From Bisporella sp. PMI_857 (lineage: Eukaryota; Ascomycota; Leotiomycetes; Helotiales; Helotiaceae): DNA of 64,000 nt. The notes beneath the pieces were generated by a model. It was not told the origin of the DNA. It did not search any database and saw only the letters and a list, made by a program, of their open reading frames with translations. The DNA lies in the NCBI GenBank assembly GCA_021307315.1, contig JAJSPD010000057.1:62001-126000 (forward strand), written 5' to 3'. Below, one piece after another: positions 1 to 11,944 of this stretch. Both the position numbers and the translations under genes were made by a program. Position 1 is the stretch's first letter; each line of letters begins with the position of its first letter.

Positions 1-67
1 CATCTACGTTGGCATAGATCCCGAGCTTTTGGGCTTTAGTGGCACTCATAGGTAAGGTAGTCGGCAT
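1..67 (-). CDS. N-terminus of an unidentified gene cut by the left edge
   Basis: An ATG at 67 opens a frame (MPTTLPMSATKAQKLGIYAN...) that stays open for 22 codons to the window edge. A canonical TATA element lies about 105 nt upstream on the same strand, and the leader between them is pyrimidine-rich, as in expressed fungal genes. The visible peptide is too short to name a family. A second in-frame ATG is at 49. Confidence 0.4.
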   Translation of the reverse strand, partial: MPTTLPMSATKAQKLGIYANVD

Positions 68-170
68 AGTTGAATATGTAAAGGTGCGAGCTCCCAGATC
101 AAATTGAATAGAGGAAACAAGCCAATGAAAAATGGATGAAACTAGATGAAAGCATGACACGTTCGGATCA

Positions 171-181
171 CTCTTATATAG
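171..181 (-). promoter_or_regulatory. TATA box of the left-edge gene
   Basis: Read on the minus strand this is CTATATAAGAG, an exact TATA consensus about 105 nt before the ATG at 67. Confidence 0.45.
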
Positions 182-1307
182 ATTCCCGTCAACTTTTTAT
201 ACGTAATCCAACGTAAACGAAACAAATTGAGCCTAAAATCCTTACATAACAACCTATTGAACTATAGGGTGGATTGCCGTACTTTCCCGCTATCTCCCCC
301 TGAGTTCTCCGTTGACTTTCCCGCGGCAAACTATCTCTCCAACACTCCAGCTTCCTCAAGCAATGCGGTAGTCACCGCTCCTCCGGGGTAGTATTGACCC
401 GATGTAAAATGACCAAATAAGGAGTGTTTCCCGCCTTCTTGCAAGAAACGGTAATGTTAAGGACGCTACAGGCAACACAACTTACATGTAAGCCCAGAAT
501 CACATCACGTGACCTTTTATCTAATTACAGATTTTGTTAGGTCTGGGTCTAACTTCAAAACGCAGCGCTCCTTTTGATGCTTAACCAAGCTACAGGTTGG
601 AATCTTGCCTAAATTGGTCAAATATGTCCCCGTCTATCATAGCTCTGGCTCATGAGCTCCCTCTACAACAGCAATATCGTTCCGATATACATCACTACTG
701 AAGCCATTGATCCGACATCGCCTGCTTTCAAGATTGCTGTTATTTAACCAGCGTTCTGTCTCCATTCAATGCCTTGATTCACAAATTAGATATGAATTAG
801 CATCGAGTCTTGCATCGGGGAAGCCTCTCTTGTCAACATCTCGATATTTTTACTAGCTTTCTATATTATATAATACTAACACTAGCGTGCGAGTCTAAAC
901 CCTATATTGCATCCGCTATACTACAATAACACTACTACGTACGATCTTATTATTGGCCACACCGTCCCTCACTGGTCAGATCAGGCGATATGAAGCTGGC
1001 AAAGTTAATTCCTTCAGCTGTCTAATTGAGGAAGAGAATAACTAAATATACAATAGTGATATTAGGAAACGCAATGACCCAGAAGAATATGACTTTCTTG
1101 TATAGGCGATTATAGGCAGATCTAGGAAACCAGAGTCATCCGATCGTAGCAGAGCTCATTGTCAAGGCATTGATCGCCAATGGGGTGGCAATTTCTCTAA
1201 ATATATCCGAATCTAATTTTGATCCCGCACTTCCAAATAAAAGAGAATTTTTATAGTCTGTTGTAATGTGAACCTTTGAATACCGGTGATTGCTACTGCT
1301 CTCCAAG
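182..1307. other. intergenic, nothing recognised
   Basis: AT-rich sequence with stops in every frame. It presumably holds the 3' region of the membrane protein gene and upstream DNA of the left-edge gene. No repeat or RNA gene was seen. Confidence 0.5.
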
Positions 1308-3398
1308 CTACCTTTTATTACTCCGACTCTCTCGTGACACCGAAAAAAAGATAAATGCAGCAGAACACACAATCAAGCTCAGAAACAAACCCCCATACCA
1401 TATATGGCGCGAAACGTCTGAGATCGCTGAGGTGCCAATAAATACAGTGATATACGCAGTATCTCTCCGACTGAGATAGACAGTCTCGCACCAACAGTTG
1501 CGAAAGATATTGCTGTAAGCCAGCAGATTCCATGTGACTTCCCAGATCGCATTCAAGAATGCGATAAGCTTGGCACACAGTCGGGTGAGAATAGCTAGCG
1601 CTCCACCAAATCTCTTGCCAATGGAATTTCTTCGGTGATTTTCGACATGATTGCAGTAGGACCAGGATAATCTGCCCGTTCACCAGAAGAGTAAGAACGA
1701 AAGGGTAGAAAGCACTCCATATATGAGAATGCTTCCGCTGTAGCAACCTAACCCTATTGTTGGTGTCAAATATGCAACAAAGATTCCCGCCCCGAGAGAT
1801 CCCCAAGTTACCAAAAGAGCAAAGATTGCTGCGCCAATTGATACGACACTAGCTGGAGGTTTACCTGGCCGCTTTGAGTCTTTGAAAACCGAAAGTGATC
1901 CGGGTTGGATATTTTGGCCACAGAACCGTGCAACTTGGCCCTTTGTCCCCCAAAATCGGTCTGCGGCTTCCAGGTCTTGAGATTGATCTAGAGGTGATTG
2001 TCTGGGGTTCTGACAATTTATCATCTTATGCCTTGCAACTTTGAAAGTATCAATGATATGGCTTGCCGTAACTCGGGAGGTGTGAAGACGACCGTAGTTC
2101 ATAGTGGCTCCCGTTTCAACTTCGTCACCTTGGACCGGAAGCCAAGCAAATTGTAATGGAAGACGATGCTTATGGTTCGACTGAATTTCTGAGTCAGGTT
2201 GTCGACCTGACAGCTCTATGATGTCCCCTTGGACTTGTGCATTACGAATGTCTGGCAGTTCTATGCCGTTGCCATCCGTGTTTGTAAGAGAGTTGACACC
2301 AACAGATCCGGTGGCAGATGGGATATATTCTTTAAGGGAGTCCGAATGTCGTTGCACTATTGCCGTCTTTGGCTGACCAAAATCCGGTCGCTTTGGTAGA
2401 CCTACAGTTGCACCAGCGAGAACAAATTTCCCTTCACTTTGGGTAATAGCATCCTTGATTGAGTTCGAGTTTGGAAAGTTGCCAACCTCGTAAGTTCCCC
2501 AGACTACTGGTAACATCCATAAAAGCACCAAGCCAGAAGTCAAACCAGTTCCGACGGGACCACCCTCTACTTTCCGCATAGTTGCAATCCAGGCGAAGAC
2601 TTGGGAAACCACTACCCAGAAAATTTGCGCACCAAGACTTTGAGTTAATGGCCGACGTCTCTGCTCAATTCCATATTGGAGCCGCAGCCACCACGGCGTG
2701 TTCTCTTTCAACACCACCGCACTCGAAAGATAGCCCTGGTCTCCTTGAAGGACTTCAATTGGTACCTGGTGACAATTCTGTAGGATGTACTGTGCTGCTT
2801 TCGCTCTCTTTCTGAAATGAGCTGGGACGAGTGGATCTTCTTCCAAAATTGCCTTGAACTCCTTGCGGACCCAGAGGCGGTATACTACAGTGAGCGTAAG
2901 ACTGTATAATAGCAATATCGGGTTGCCGACAGCATAGAAGCATGTTAGTACATTTTTCCAGGGACTGCTTGCACCGTACGGTAACTGAGCAGTCAAAGCC
3001 AGGAAAGGCTGGGAGAGTGTATCAGCCAATCTGATTCAATGACAAGGCGTTGAGAAACCTACCAGTAGCCAAGATGTAAACCTATGTTGGAATGTAGAGA
3101 AGTCGAAAGCTTCAAAACCAGTTCCACAAATGCGCTTGCAGTCTGGGTAGGAGATTCCCCAGGCAATGTTATTTCCAGTTTTGTTGTCGGTAGGAATGCC
3201 ATTTTCGTCGAGAAGAGTGATATTTGCAGGGAGCGCAGCGAGAATCGAATATACTCTAGCACTGCAAGCAGTTCCTAGTACTGTGATGTCGTTTACATAA
3301 TCTGTGATCGCTGTTTCGGTTGTACGGCTTGAATTGTTCTGGGCTAGCGAAAACGGTAAGGCTGCGAAGAAAAGAGCAATTCCAAAGAGAAAACGCAT
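1308..3398 (-). CDS. multi-pass membrane protein gene, interrupted by one in-frame TGA
   Basis: Exon 1 is 3398-3063 and exon 2 starts at 3008; the 54-nt intron has a GTAGGT donor, a GCTGAT branch site and a CAG acceptor, and joins in phase 0. The start is set by a clear signal peptide (MRFLFGIALFFAALPFSLAQ). A luminal part with several Cys follows, then hydrophobic segments near residues 130-150, 235-255, 270-290 and two near 505-550. A TGA at 1680-1682 closes the frame after ...SFLLFW. The same frame then runs on for about 123 codons to a TAA at 1308-1310. That tail looks coding: it has further hydrophobic segments and a Cys pair in NCWCET. I found no phase-keeping intron that removes the TGA. 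It is therefore either a recent nonsense allele, a sequence error or a read-through stop. It resembles uncharacterised fungal membrane proteins; no function is assigned. Confidence 0.6.
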
Positions 3399-3732
3399 TA
3401 CTAAATCTGCGGCCAAGTGGTTAACTTGGCTTTGGGGCTTCACTGTAGTGAATGATTTGTACACTCATTCCAAACAACCTTACATTTACAAAGGGCCAAC
3501 ATATCTTGACATATAGGTTCGGGACCAAGTCCACCCGTTTTCTATAGCCTGGTGGACGGCGCAGGGCGTGGCAGGAGTACGCAATGCTCAGCCACTGTTG
3601 TTGAGCTGAGTTGAGACTTAACGAAAAGAATGAGGCTACGTCGATATTGAGAAAAGGAAGCTTCCCAATCAGTTGAACAATTGGTGAGGTTTAGAAGCCT
3701 GGTAAGCCACATTTCATACCTACATATCTTGT

Positions 3733-3925
3733 ATAGCATGATATAACGACCAACATGCAGCAACGCAAAATGGGGTAATAGGATATAACAATTGATCAAA
3801 TTTCAAATTGCAATTAGAAATCAGCTATTAGTTTACAAAAAGTACTTAACCAAAAATATCAAAGCGATACGTTTCTGGCTTACTTTCCTAGCCGACCTGA
3901 CTAATCTAGCTAGTATAACTAACAT
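3733..3925 (+). repeat. left inverted repeat of the fold-back element
   Basis: It matches the reverse complement of about 4262-4452 with scattered substitutions and small indels. Confidence 0.6.
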
Positions 3926-4071
3926 TTCCGGCTAACGTTTTTAGTAAACCGTTATAGTTATATTAAAATACAGGTGCGTTGTAAGAGTAGTTGTATTGTA
4001 ATAATAAAGATCAAGATACTTTCGAAAAGAACGGTAATATATACAAGAAGTAAAGAAATTCATATAAAAAA

Positions 4072-4195
4072 GAGTTATGTAAAGAAGAGCTATGTAAGGG
4101 AGAGTTATGTAAGGGCGAGTTAACATGTGTAAAGGAAAGTTATGTAGAGGCGAGTCATGTAAGGGAGAGTTGTGTAAAGGAGAGTCACGTGTAGC
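4072..4195 (+). repeat. 15-bp minisatellite in the loop of the fold-back element
   Basis: About eight degenerate copies of GAGTTATGTAAGGGA stand head to tail; one copy carries a 5-nt insertion. The array sits in the loop between the two inverted repeats. Confidence 0.7.
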
Positions 4196-4261
4196 TTTCC
4201 TTTACTTTCTGTACATTACTTCTTTTTCGAAATCATTTCTTTTATGGTTTTATTGTTACCC

Positions 4262-4452
4262 AACTATAATACAACTTGCTAGATTAATCAGGTCGGCTAG
4301 GAAAGTGAGCTAGAGACGTCTCGCTTTGATATTTTTTGGTTAAGTACTTTGTGTAAACTAATAGCTGATTTCTAATTACGATTTGAAATTTGATCAATTG
4401 TTATATTCTATTACCCCATTTTGCGTTGCACATTGGTCGTTATATCATGCCA
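4262..4452 (-). repeat. right inverted repeat of the fold-back element
   Basis: It is the inverted partner of 3733-3925. The arms would form a stem of about 190 bp around a loop of about 340 nt. Confidence 0.6.
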
Positions 4453-4475
4453 TACTTGGTGTCTAGCTTCTAAAT

Positions 4476-7400
4476 CTTTTAGAGCGGTAATTTCTCCAGA
4501 GGCCACGACTCTGCAGAAGATTCTCTGCAGACAATGGCTTTCTCCAGAGAATAAGCCAAGGGGACAGCAGGTTATAGAGAAATTTAACCTCCAGACATTG
4601 TGTTAAGGCAAGATAAAACTACCCCATAATTCTGCTGCACGAGGCTCGCAACCTTGTGGAGGAGCCTTCATAGTGACAATGAAATTGTGTGTCTATCATT
4701 CTATTTTCATGCAAAAAGAGCAAGTGCCTCTATCTGCCACTTGACCGTGTTATTCGTTCTTCCCGTCTCGAGGTTTGGATATCCCGATCCAGGCAAGTTG
4801 TGCAAAGTGGGAAGGAGCAAGTCACAAGGCAACTGCCCAGCGTCGCCTTCGGAACTACCCTTACTCACATCACTTCCCACTAGACAAAGACAAAGGGAGA
4901 GCCTGACCTGAAAGACTTTGGCACCGCTTTCCACCCCAAAATTCCTTTTGGAGCCTCATGGTCAGCGATCCCTCACGGGTTCCAAGCCTCAATCCTTGCA
5001 GCAACCTCACTTCGCCCTGTCGACTTGGATCGCGACGGAGCATTGCTGGAAGCTGGTTGGGACTTCAGGGGAGTGGCTTCACGCTCATCGAAGGGCGACA
5101 AGATATCGACGTTCGACATTCCCTCTAGATAGTACACCCGAATCCCATGCCTCATCCTAGGTAAATCTCGACCTAAGATCTATGCAATAGTCTGCTGGAG
5201 ATGCTGGCTATTATAGAATGCACGAAAGTCTTGCTTCTGTCCCAACATACGCACCTTCATTTATGGTAGCTCAAGATCAAGCACCTGGTGATCTTCACTA
5301 CTCGGGCGGCTCTCAATTATACCCTAGATCTCAAACCATCGAAATCTTTGCATTTACAGACAACCCAAGATGTAATCTATGACAAATCGGTCTTCAAGTA
5401 ACTACCTAATACCGGCACCAGGCGCAGATCACCAAGTCTGTTATGACTATCGTCTCTCAACAGCTTCTTCCTGTATTACCAATCCCTTTGAGTTCTTTAT
5501 CTGGCTAATGCTGAATAACTCTCTGCACCGCTTTTACAAGTTTGGTGTTATTTTCCTTCTAAGAAACACCGGAACCCTCCGTAAGACTTGATGACTGTAG
5601 GAATGATTTTCGCAATTTTTTACCAAAAGCAAATATTATATGAAGGTGGGCGATGGTATAAGCACGGTCGCCGCAGAATCAGCAGGACGGGCCATAGTTG
5701 TGGGTAGGCCGGACTCAATCCTGTGATCTGTCGATACTCACTTATAACAGCATGTGGCGCTTCATCCTCTGTCGATGAGGTGAAAGCCACAGCTCTCAAA
5801 ACAATGTCACCCAGGGACACAATCAAGTTCGCCGAAACGGAGTATCGCCCACTTGGTGAAAGCTTGATTAGAACAGTGGAACAGCGTCGATATCCTCTCG
5901 GAGGTCTTATCGATGTCAGACAGCCTCGTTATAAGCTAAAGATAAGTGGACCTGTTTCATCGCTTCTAAAGGCAATGGAGAGAGCAGAGGTAGAGCTAAG
6001 GGCTACATTTATTTGATTGACCGCTATAAGATGAAGAAGCCTGGGAAATTTTTGTAGAGTTCATGGCATCAGTTGATAGTCATGAAAGCAAAGTCGGCGT
6101 ATCTCTGAAATATTCGATATTGCTCAGCAATAGATTCCAATCATTGGCAGAATAAGCGAAAGCCAGGTCAAGTGCTGTGCACAAATATCAGTGTCTTTCG
6201 GTGGGACATGAACCTGGATCGTCCGCGAACGTCTTTTTAAGATGTTGTGAAAGCCTAAATTAGATAAGCGGCCGACCTTAATAGCATGTCCACGGTGACG
6301 CTTTCTCCATTGTGAATAGATTATGATAGCCTAATTAGGCATACCAAACCTTTCTTCCAAGTGATGCTTCCTTCAGCCCATGCCAACTTAAGACGACTAG
6401 TTCTGTAGTAGCTTGTGAAGTGAAAAATTGTGTTCTTGTATTGGTGATTCTGTACTCTAGAGAAGAGAAGTAAGAAAGAGCTGAGGAATATATGGCCCTA
6501 GCTCTCTGAGTAACCAGCGAGTTCTCCACCCAGCCTATCATTTATCTAGTTATGACATGAGAGGCCAGTCAAAGCCACCAACAACCTCTTCGATGACGCC
6601 TAAGAGATCCAGTTGAACCCTCTATTCACTTACGGCAATATTGAAGAATACTGGCTTTCCTTACTCCATTGCTGGAAAGTACTCTGATACAAGGAATTAT
6701 TTATGGTTATTAAAGCAAACACTTCCGTAGTACATTCACTTGGTAATTCCCAGATCTTTGATATCTGCGGTATGTACACATGTCGCGTTATGCAGGCTAT
6801 AAAAGCCATTTACTATCCGGAATAAACAAAGCTTCTGGGCAGCTAATACATTGTCTACTTTCTTCTTGAGCTTTTTTTATTATTAACACCCCGCCCCTTT
6901 TTTCAAATACTGAAAATGCTTACCTGACATAATAAAGCTAGCAGCAGGCATTTGTTACTATTTCTTCAGCTTGTTGCATTTTCTTATTAACTGCATAGTT
7001 ATATAGCTGGCTACTAATAGTAAATAACCCAAAATTATGTTAATTTAGTAAACCAAGTACAAAAAGAATCGCATTTTTGTTTATTTGTTTACTGTAATAT
7101 AGCGTATACCGTGATGATACTATTGAGGACTGGAGCAAGCATGCAATGCGATTACTGATTATCATCTCTTTCTTGGCTGCGTCAATTGTGGCTGCTATTC
7201 AGTGAAGTCGAGACTGGGGAATTAGCGCCAGAATGCCGAGAATTAGCTTTATGAGAGGATTAGATGAGTCATGGCACGTCTATGGAGAGTTTAGTAAACG
7301 AGGTTTCTTCTAATGGGTTGCATTCCGCCCGATGAGTAATCATGAGGATAAAGAGCATTCTCGCCATTGCTTGTTCACATATATTTATATCCTTGTATAT

Positions 7401-7572
7401 CACGGAGTGATCAGTAAACCTTAAGGTAGGAACTCTCTTATCCTGTTCTTTCGGCATCTGCAATGCCACGGCTTATAAAAGCTGCTGTTTCCTGTTTGTA
7501 AGTTCTTCATCTTGGTCTGAATATTTTTCATACTGTTTCAGATCAGCTTCTATAGCATCTTGAATTCACATC
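4476..7572. other. 3.1-kb gene-poor stretch
   Basis: No ORF here is convincing. The longest candidates are a minus-strand frame at 4973-5155 and a plus-strand frame at 5723-6016 (97 codons, with ...SPRDTIKFAETEYRPLGESL); neither has a recognisable domain or clear splice partners. The part at 6840-7100 is very AT-rich. The last 100 nt are the probable promoter and leader of the NmrA-like gene. Confidence 0.4.
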
Positions 7573-8700
7573 ATGGTATCGCATATCACATCTAAAATCT
7601 TTGTCATCGGCGGCACAGGGGCCCAAGGCATTCCCGTCATAAAATCTCTTGTCGCCGACAAGAGATATTCCGTCCTCGCGTTAACACGTGATACTACCTC
7701 GTCACGCGCCAAGTCTCTCCTTGGCTTCGGGAATGTTGAACTCCTAGAGGGCTCTCTTGCAGACGAAGCCGTCCTCCTCGCTGGATACAAACGCTGCGAT
7801 GGAGCATTCATTAACATAGACGGCTTCAACACGGGGGAGAAAGCAGAGATCTACTACGCCATCCGAGCCTATGAGCTTGCGCTCCAAGCAGGCACCGTCA
7901 AGTTCTTCGTGTATGGAAACCTGGATTATGGGTTCAAGAAGAGTGGCTATGATCCTAAGTTCCGTGCGGGCCATTATGATGGAAAAGGGAGGGTTGGGGA
8001 ATGGATTCTGCAACAGAATAAGGATAATTCAAGGCGTATGGGTGCCGCGCTCTTCACGACGGGACCGTATATCGAGATGGCGATTGCCAAGGGAACTTTA
8101 AGTTAGCCTTCTCCTACAACCCAACTCCCTTTTCACACTATCTAACACTAAGCAGTGTCTCCCACGGTCGAAGATGGCATTCTAACATGGCGCGTCCCAT
8201 TGGGAACCGGCTCTGTGAACCACGTCTCCCTAGAAGACTGTGGGTTCTACGTCCGCTGGCTTTTTGACAACCCGTCTCGCTCTAATGGCATTGATCTCGA
8301 AGTAGCTATTGCACCCATCAAGTATGATGAGCTCGCGTCGGCTTTCACTCGAGTTACTGGCAAGCCAGCACGTTTCATCGATACCTCTCTCGAGGATTAC
8401 TGGACGCAAGGGCCTTTGTCTCGGGCGAGAAATATGCCTGCAGGGTATAATGCGGGCAAGGACTCCATGAAAATTGAGGAGAACTTTACTGGTTTTTGGC
8501 ATGTGTGGGCAGAGGACTTACTTAAAAGAGACTATAATCTTTTGGATGAGATTCACCCAGGAAGAATAAAGAGTGCCGAGGAATTCTTCAGGAGAGAAGA
8601 AGAGAGAGGTGGAAAAGGTAGTCTTTGGGAGAGAGTACAAGGAGAAAGGTTGGCACCGATTCTAAAGATTAGCGAGGATGGTCGAAAGGGGAAGCTTTAG
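7573..8700 (+). CDS. NmrA-like NAD(P)-binding oxidoreductase or regulator
   Basis: Exons are 7573-8101 and 8156-8700, giving 357 residues. The 54-nt intron (GTTAGC donor, CTAACAC branch, GCAG acceptor) splits an ATG codon and keeps phase. The N-terminus has a Rossmann motif, IFVIGGTGAQG (GxxGxxG, residues about 9-19), followed by a beta-alpha fold with ALTRDT, which in NmrA-like proteins lies at the NADP-binding loop. The C-terminal half has the substrate-side region of NmrA/HSCARG-type atypical short-chain dehydrogenases. The family lacks the usual SDR Tyr-Lys catalytic pair and often senses NADP rather than catalysing, so regulator and enzyme are both possible. Single gene with its own short leader; no operon-like partner. 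Confidence 0.85.
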
Positions 8701-9234
8701 CTTTTGATCATGTCAAAGTCTTTCACAACCTTTGGCTAAAAGTATGGATGATATGAGATAGTATACTATATTGGTATAAACCAGGAAACCCTTCAGAAGA
8801 TAATAGCCCTTTCAGGATACAAATGTGCTTTTCCAATTTATACTTCTCATGGTTTTGGAAGACTGTCTGAAGAATGATGATCTAACTAAAGAGTCCTAAG
8901 TTTCCTTGGCGCATCCCAATCAGGCAATTTCTCGCGACAAACAAGTTGAATTGTAAACTCCGACCTGAACTCCGGCATAAGTCAAAATCTACTTGAACAC
9001 AGAACGAGGTGTATGATTATAATAATGACTCTTAGGGTAGATGGATAGATTGCGAGATTGTTGCGGTCTATTTGTCATACCAAGTGCATCTTGCGACACC
9101 GACCCCCACTCTTATCACCTGTAGAAGCAGGAACATCGAACTTAGGGATTCGAAAGTTTCGCTGGATACGTGAAAAGTAGGACAAGAACTATGGGTATGT
9201 ATTCGTCTCAGATAATGAAAGTTTGGCCTCTGAT
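8701..9234. other. intergenic, nothing recognised
   Basis: It holds the 3' end of the NmrA-like gene and the promoter of the gamma-glutamyltransferase gene. No conserved element was identified. Confidence 0.5.
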
Positions 9235-11352
9235 ATGAGACTTATAGTGTCCTGGATGGGATACAAGCGTCCCTCTTTCGGCTTAGCCATCCTGTTGATA
9301 AGCAGCTGGCACGGGTCCTGTCTTGGAAGCCCGGCAGAGATCAAAGATAGAACCGGAGCTGTTTCGAGTGAGAGTAAGATATGTAGTGAGATCGGTGTTG
9401 AACTCCTTAAGAGAGGTGTATGTGCCAACCTGGACAAGTTGTAGAACTCAAAAGCTGATCACGTGCAACAGGGAAATGCAGCGGACGCACTTGTTGGCAC
9501 GGTTCTCTGTGTAGGTGTAATAGGTAAATTCCCTCTCAGAAGAGGCTTGCTCGGATTTCTTGACGAATATTATTAGGGATGCAACACAGCGGCGTTGGAG
9601 GCGGCGGATTCATGCTAGTTCGCGACTCAGGAGGAAGCTATGAAGCAATAGGCACTTTACCACTAATCTTATGGGATACAGATCCTGAACTGACGGCAAC
9701 TAGACTTCCGGGAACTAGCACCAGCAGCAGCGTTCGAAGATATGTACCAAGGAAACGTGCCCGGCAGCGTTTATGGCGGGCTTGCCAGCGCTGTTCCAGG
9801 TGATCTTAGGGGTTTGGAATATGTTCATAACAAATACGGTGTATGTATTCCGCGATATGCTTATATAAGTGTTTTTATTGATTTGCTGTTTTTAAGATAT
9901 TGCCTTGGAGAGCTGTCTGTAATCCGGCGATCCATGTTGCCCGATATGGATTTCCTGGTATGTCGAGAATCCGTGATTCAGTGAAAACTGTTGATTAAGG
10001 ATAGTTACTGAGGACCTTGTGCGGTACATGAACGTGTCTATGAAAGAGGATAATATGTTTCTGATCGATGACCCACAGTGGTCAGTAGACTTTGCGCCAA
10101 ATGGTATTATACAGACTTGGGTATCTATTTTGAGCCTCAGCTAATAGAAGTTCAGGAACACTGCTTGGCCTGGGTGAAACGCTAACCCGGAAAAGATATG
10201 CGAAGTAAGTGAATCCAAAAGCCATATGCAGAGGCTCACTAACATTACGTAGTACCCTTGAGAAGATAGCAGAACGCGGCGCCGATGGCTTCTACACAGG
10301 TGAAATCGGTATGTCTCATTCCTGTTTCGTCCTCGAAACTAAGGCTAATCTCAGCAGCCAAACAAACTATTGCCGCAGTGCAGGCCACAAACGGGACAAT
10401 GACTCTAGAAGACCTCGCCTCCTACCGCGTTGTGATACGCGACCCCATCAGCATTAATTACCGAGGGTATAAGGTCACCTCAACTGGCGCACCCAGTGGC
10501 GGTTCCGTAGCCCTCAGCATCCTCAAGATCCTCGAAGGCTACAATTTGACCTATGACGCTTTAAATTTGCACCGTCTCGATGAAGCTATGCGTTACTCCT
10601 ACGGTGCGCACGCCGAGCTGGGAGATCCTGATTTCTTCGACTACATGGCTGCCTTCGAGACTTCTTTGCTACAACCTGAGCACGTAGCCTTAATTCGCGC
10701 GAATATATCTGATAACTTCACGCAGGATCCCTCAGCATATAATCCCAGTGGATATCAGATTCCGGAATCGCACGGGACGAGTCATATCGTAGCTACTGAT
10801 GCCAGCGGATTATCCATAACCTTGACATCGACGATTAATCTACTGTTTGGTAACAAACAAGTTGTGCCCGAGACAGGTGTAATATTGAACAACGAAATGA
10901 ATGACTTCTCCATCCCAGGCGTAACCAACGAATTCGGCTTCGTACCCTCACCCATAAACTTCATCCGGTCTCGGAAACGGCCATTATCTAGCATAACACC
11001 AATCATTGTCGAACACCCCAACGGAACACTCTATCTCACCATCGGCGCGGCAGGTGGGTCAAGGATAATAACAAGCACAGTGCAAGCAGTGATGCACGTC
11101 CTAGACCATGGAATGACGCTCCCGCAAGCTCTGAAAGAACCACGAATCCACGACCAGCTCTTGCCGGACTTGACGACTTTCGAAGTGGGTTTCCCAGATG
11201 ACATGATCAAGGGCCTATTGGATAGGGGCCATTCCATCCGAGAAGTGCCATTCGGGTACAGCGCCGTGCAAGGCGTGCGGGTTCTAAGCAATGGAACGTT
11301 TGAAGCCGCTGGCGAGCCCAGGCAGTTGAATAGTGGAGGATTAGCCATCTAG
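9235..11352 (+). CDS. secreted gamma-glutamyltransferase (glutathione hydrolase), 9 exons
   Basis: This threonine-type N-terminal nucleophile hydrolase cleaves the gamma-glutamyl bond of glutathione, normally outside the cell or in the vacuole. Exons: 9235-9417, 9472-9523, 9577-9651, 9704-9840, 9897-9957, 10005-10103, 10156-10204, 10253-10308, 10358-11352. They give 568 residues, the usual family length, with every phase preserved. The start has an alternative at 9256; either gives a signal peptide (GLAILLISSW...). Family landmarks in order: GAVSSESKICSEIG, GGNAADA across the first junction, GVGGGGFML, DFRELAPAAAFEDMY, PGDLRGLE, LPW...PAIHVAR, and HGTSH with the catalytic Thr that becomes the new N-terminus after autocleavage. 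GGSRI follows near the C-terminus. The exons look broken if read without splicing but are intact. The third intron (9652-9703) has a GC rather than GT donor. Confidence 0.9.
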
Positions 11353-11944
11353 GTGTTGTATGAGGTATATAGACGGCGAGCTCTGGATTTAGAATGCGTA
11401 GATTTCTGTATATAATGAAGATAAAGCTCTTTGGACATCCTATAGCAATTTTTATAGCGCAATATATTTGCGCAAACAGGCCTCTCTCCTAACTACACAT
11501 ATATGCCGCGTCAAGCATGCACAGGTTCGTTAAGACTCAAAAACAGTAGCCTAATGCCCTCTAGTGCTGTTGAGTTGGGTTTTGCTCACATCTGCCTGGA
11601 AAGGCAAATCCTGTCTGGTTTGACGAGCCGCTGTTTCCAGTCCAACTGTTTCAGGGGGTTTCTATTTCTATCAGGGGCATCCCGAATTACCTAAAAACCT
11701 TTAGCTTGTGCCCTCACATCAGAGAAGCTTTAAGTGGATCATCTACTGAAACCCGTCTTTCAGTATTGCTTTGCCTCGGACTGTGGAAAGGATAGAGAAG
11801 CGCAGCCTCATATTCAGAGCTGGACTAGACTTCAAATCAAACATGATAAGCTGCGTAAGAGTGCGGGGATAGAAAAAACTTTAGTATCTTTATGGCATGT
11901 TACATCTTACAATATATTATTCACCTTTCATGACATTTCGCTTT
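11353..11944. other. tail-to-tail spacer
   Basis: It contains the 3' regions of the convergent glutathione hydrolase and lipoate ligase genes. No further gene was seen. Confidence 0.5.

Larger units (their letters stand above)
3688..4475. mobile_element. MITE-like fold-back element with long inverted repeats
   Basis: About 190 nt at 3733-3925 reappear inverted at about 4262-4452 with roughly 90% identity by eye. Both arms contain GATATAACGACC, GCAACGCAAAATGGGGTAAT, AACTAATAGCTGATTTC and CTAGCCGACCTGA in matching order. A weaker match (tttagaagc) extends outward to about 3690 and 4475. The interior has no transposase ORF, so this is a non-autonomous element. Exact termini and the target duplication could not be fixed. 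Confidence 0.6.

Noticed and set aside
5723..6016. 97-codon frame
   Set aside because: Some protein-like composition but no family and no plausible upstream exon; left as uncertain sequence.
9579..10457. Impression that the glutathione hydrolase gene is frameshifted
   Set aside because: The breaks disappear when eight short introns are removed; every junction restores conserved family sequence in phase.
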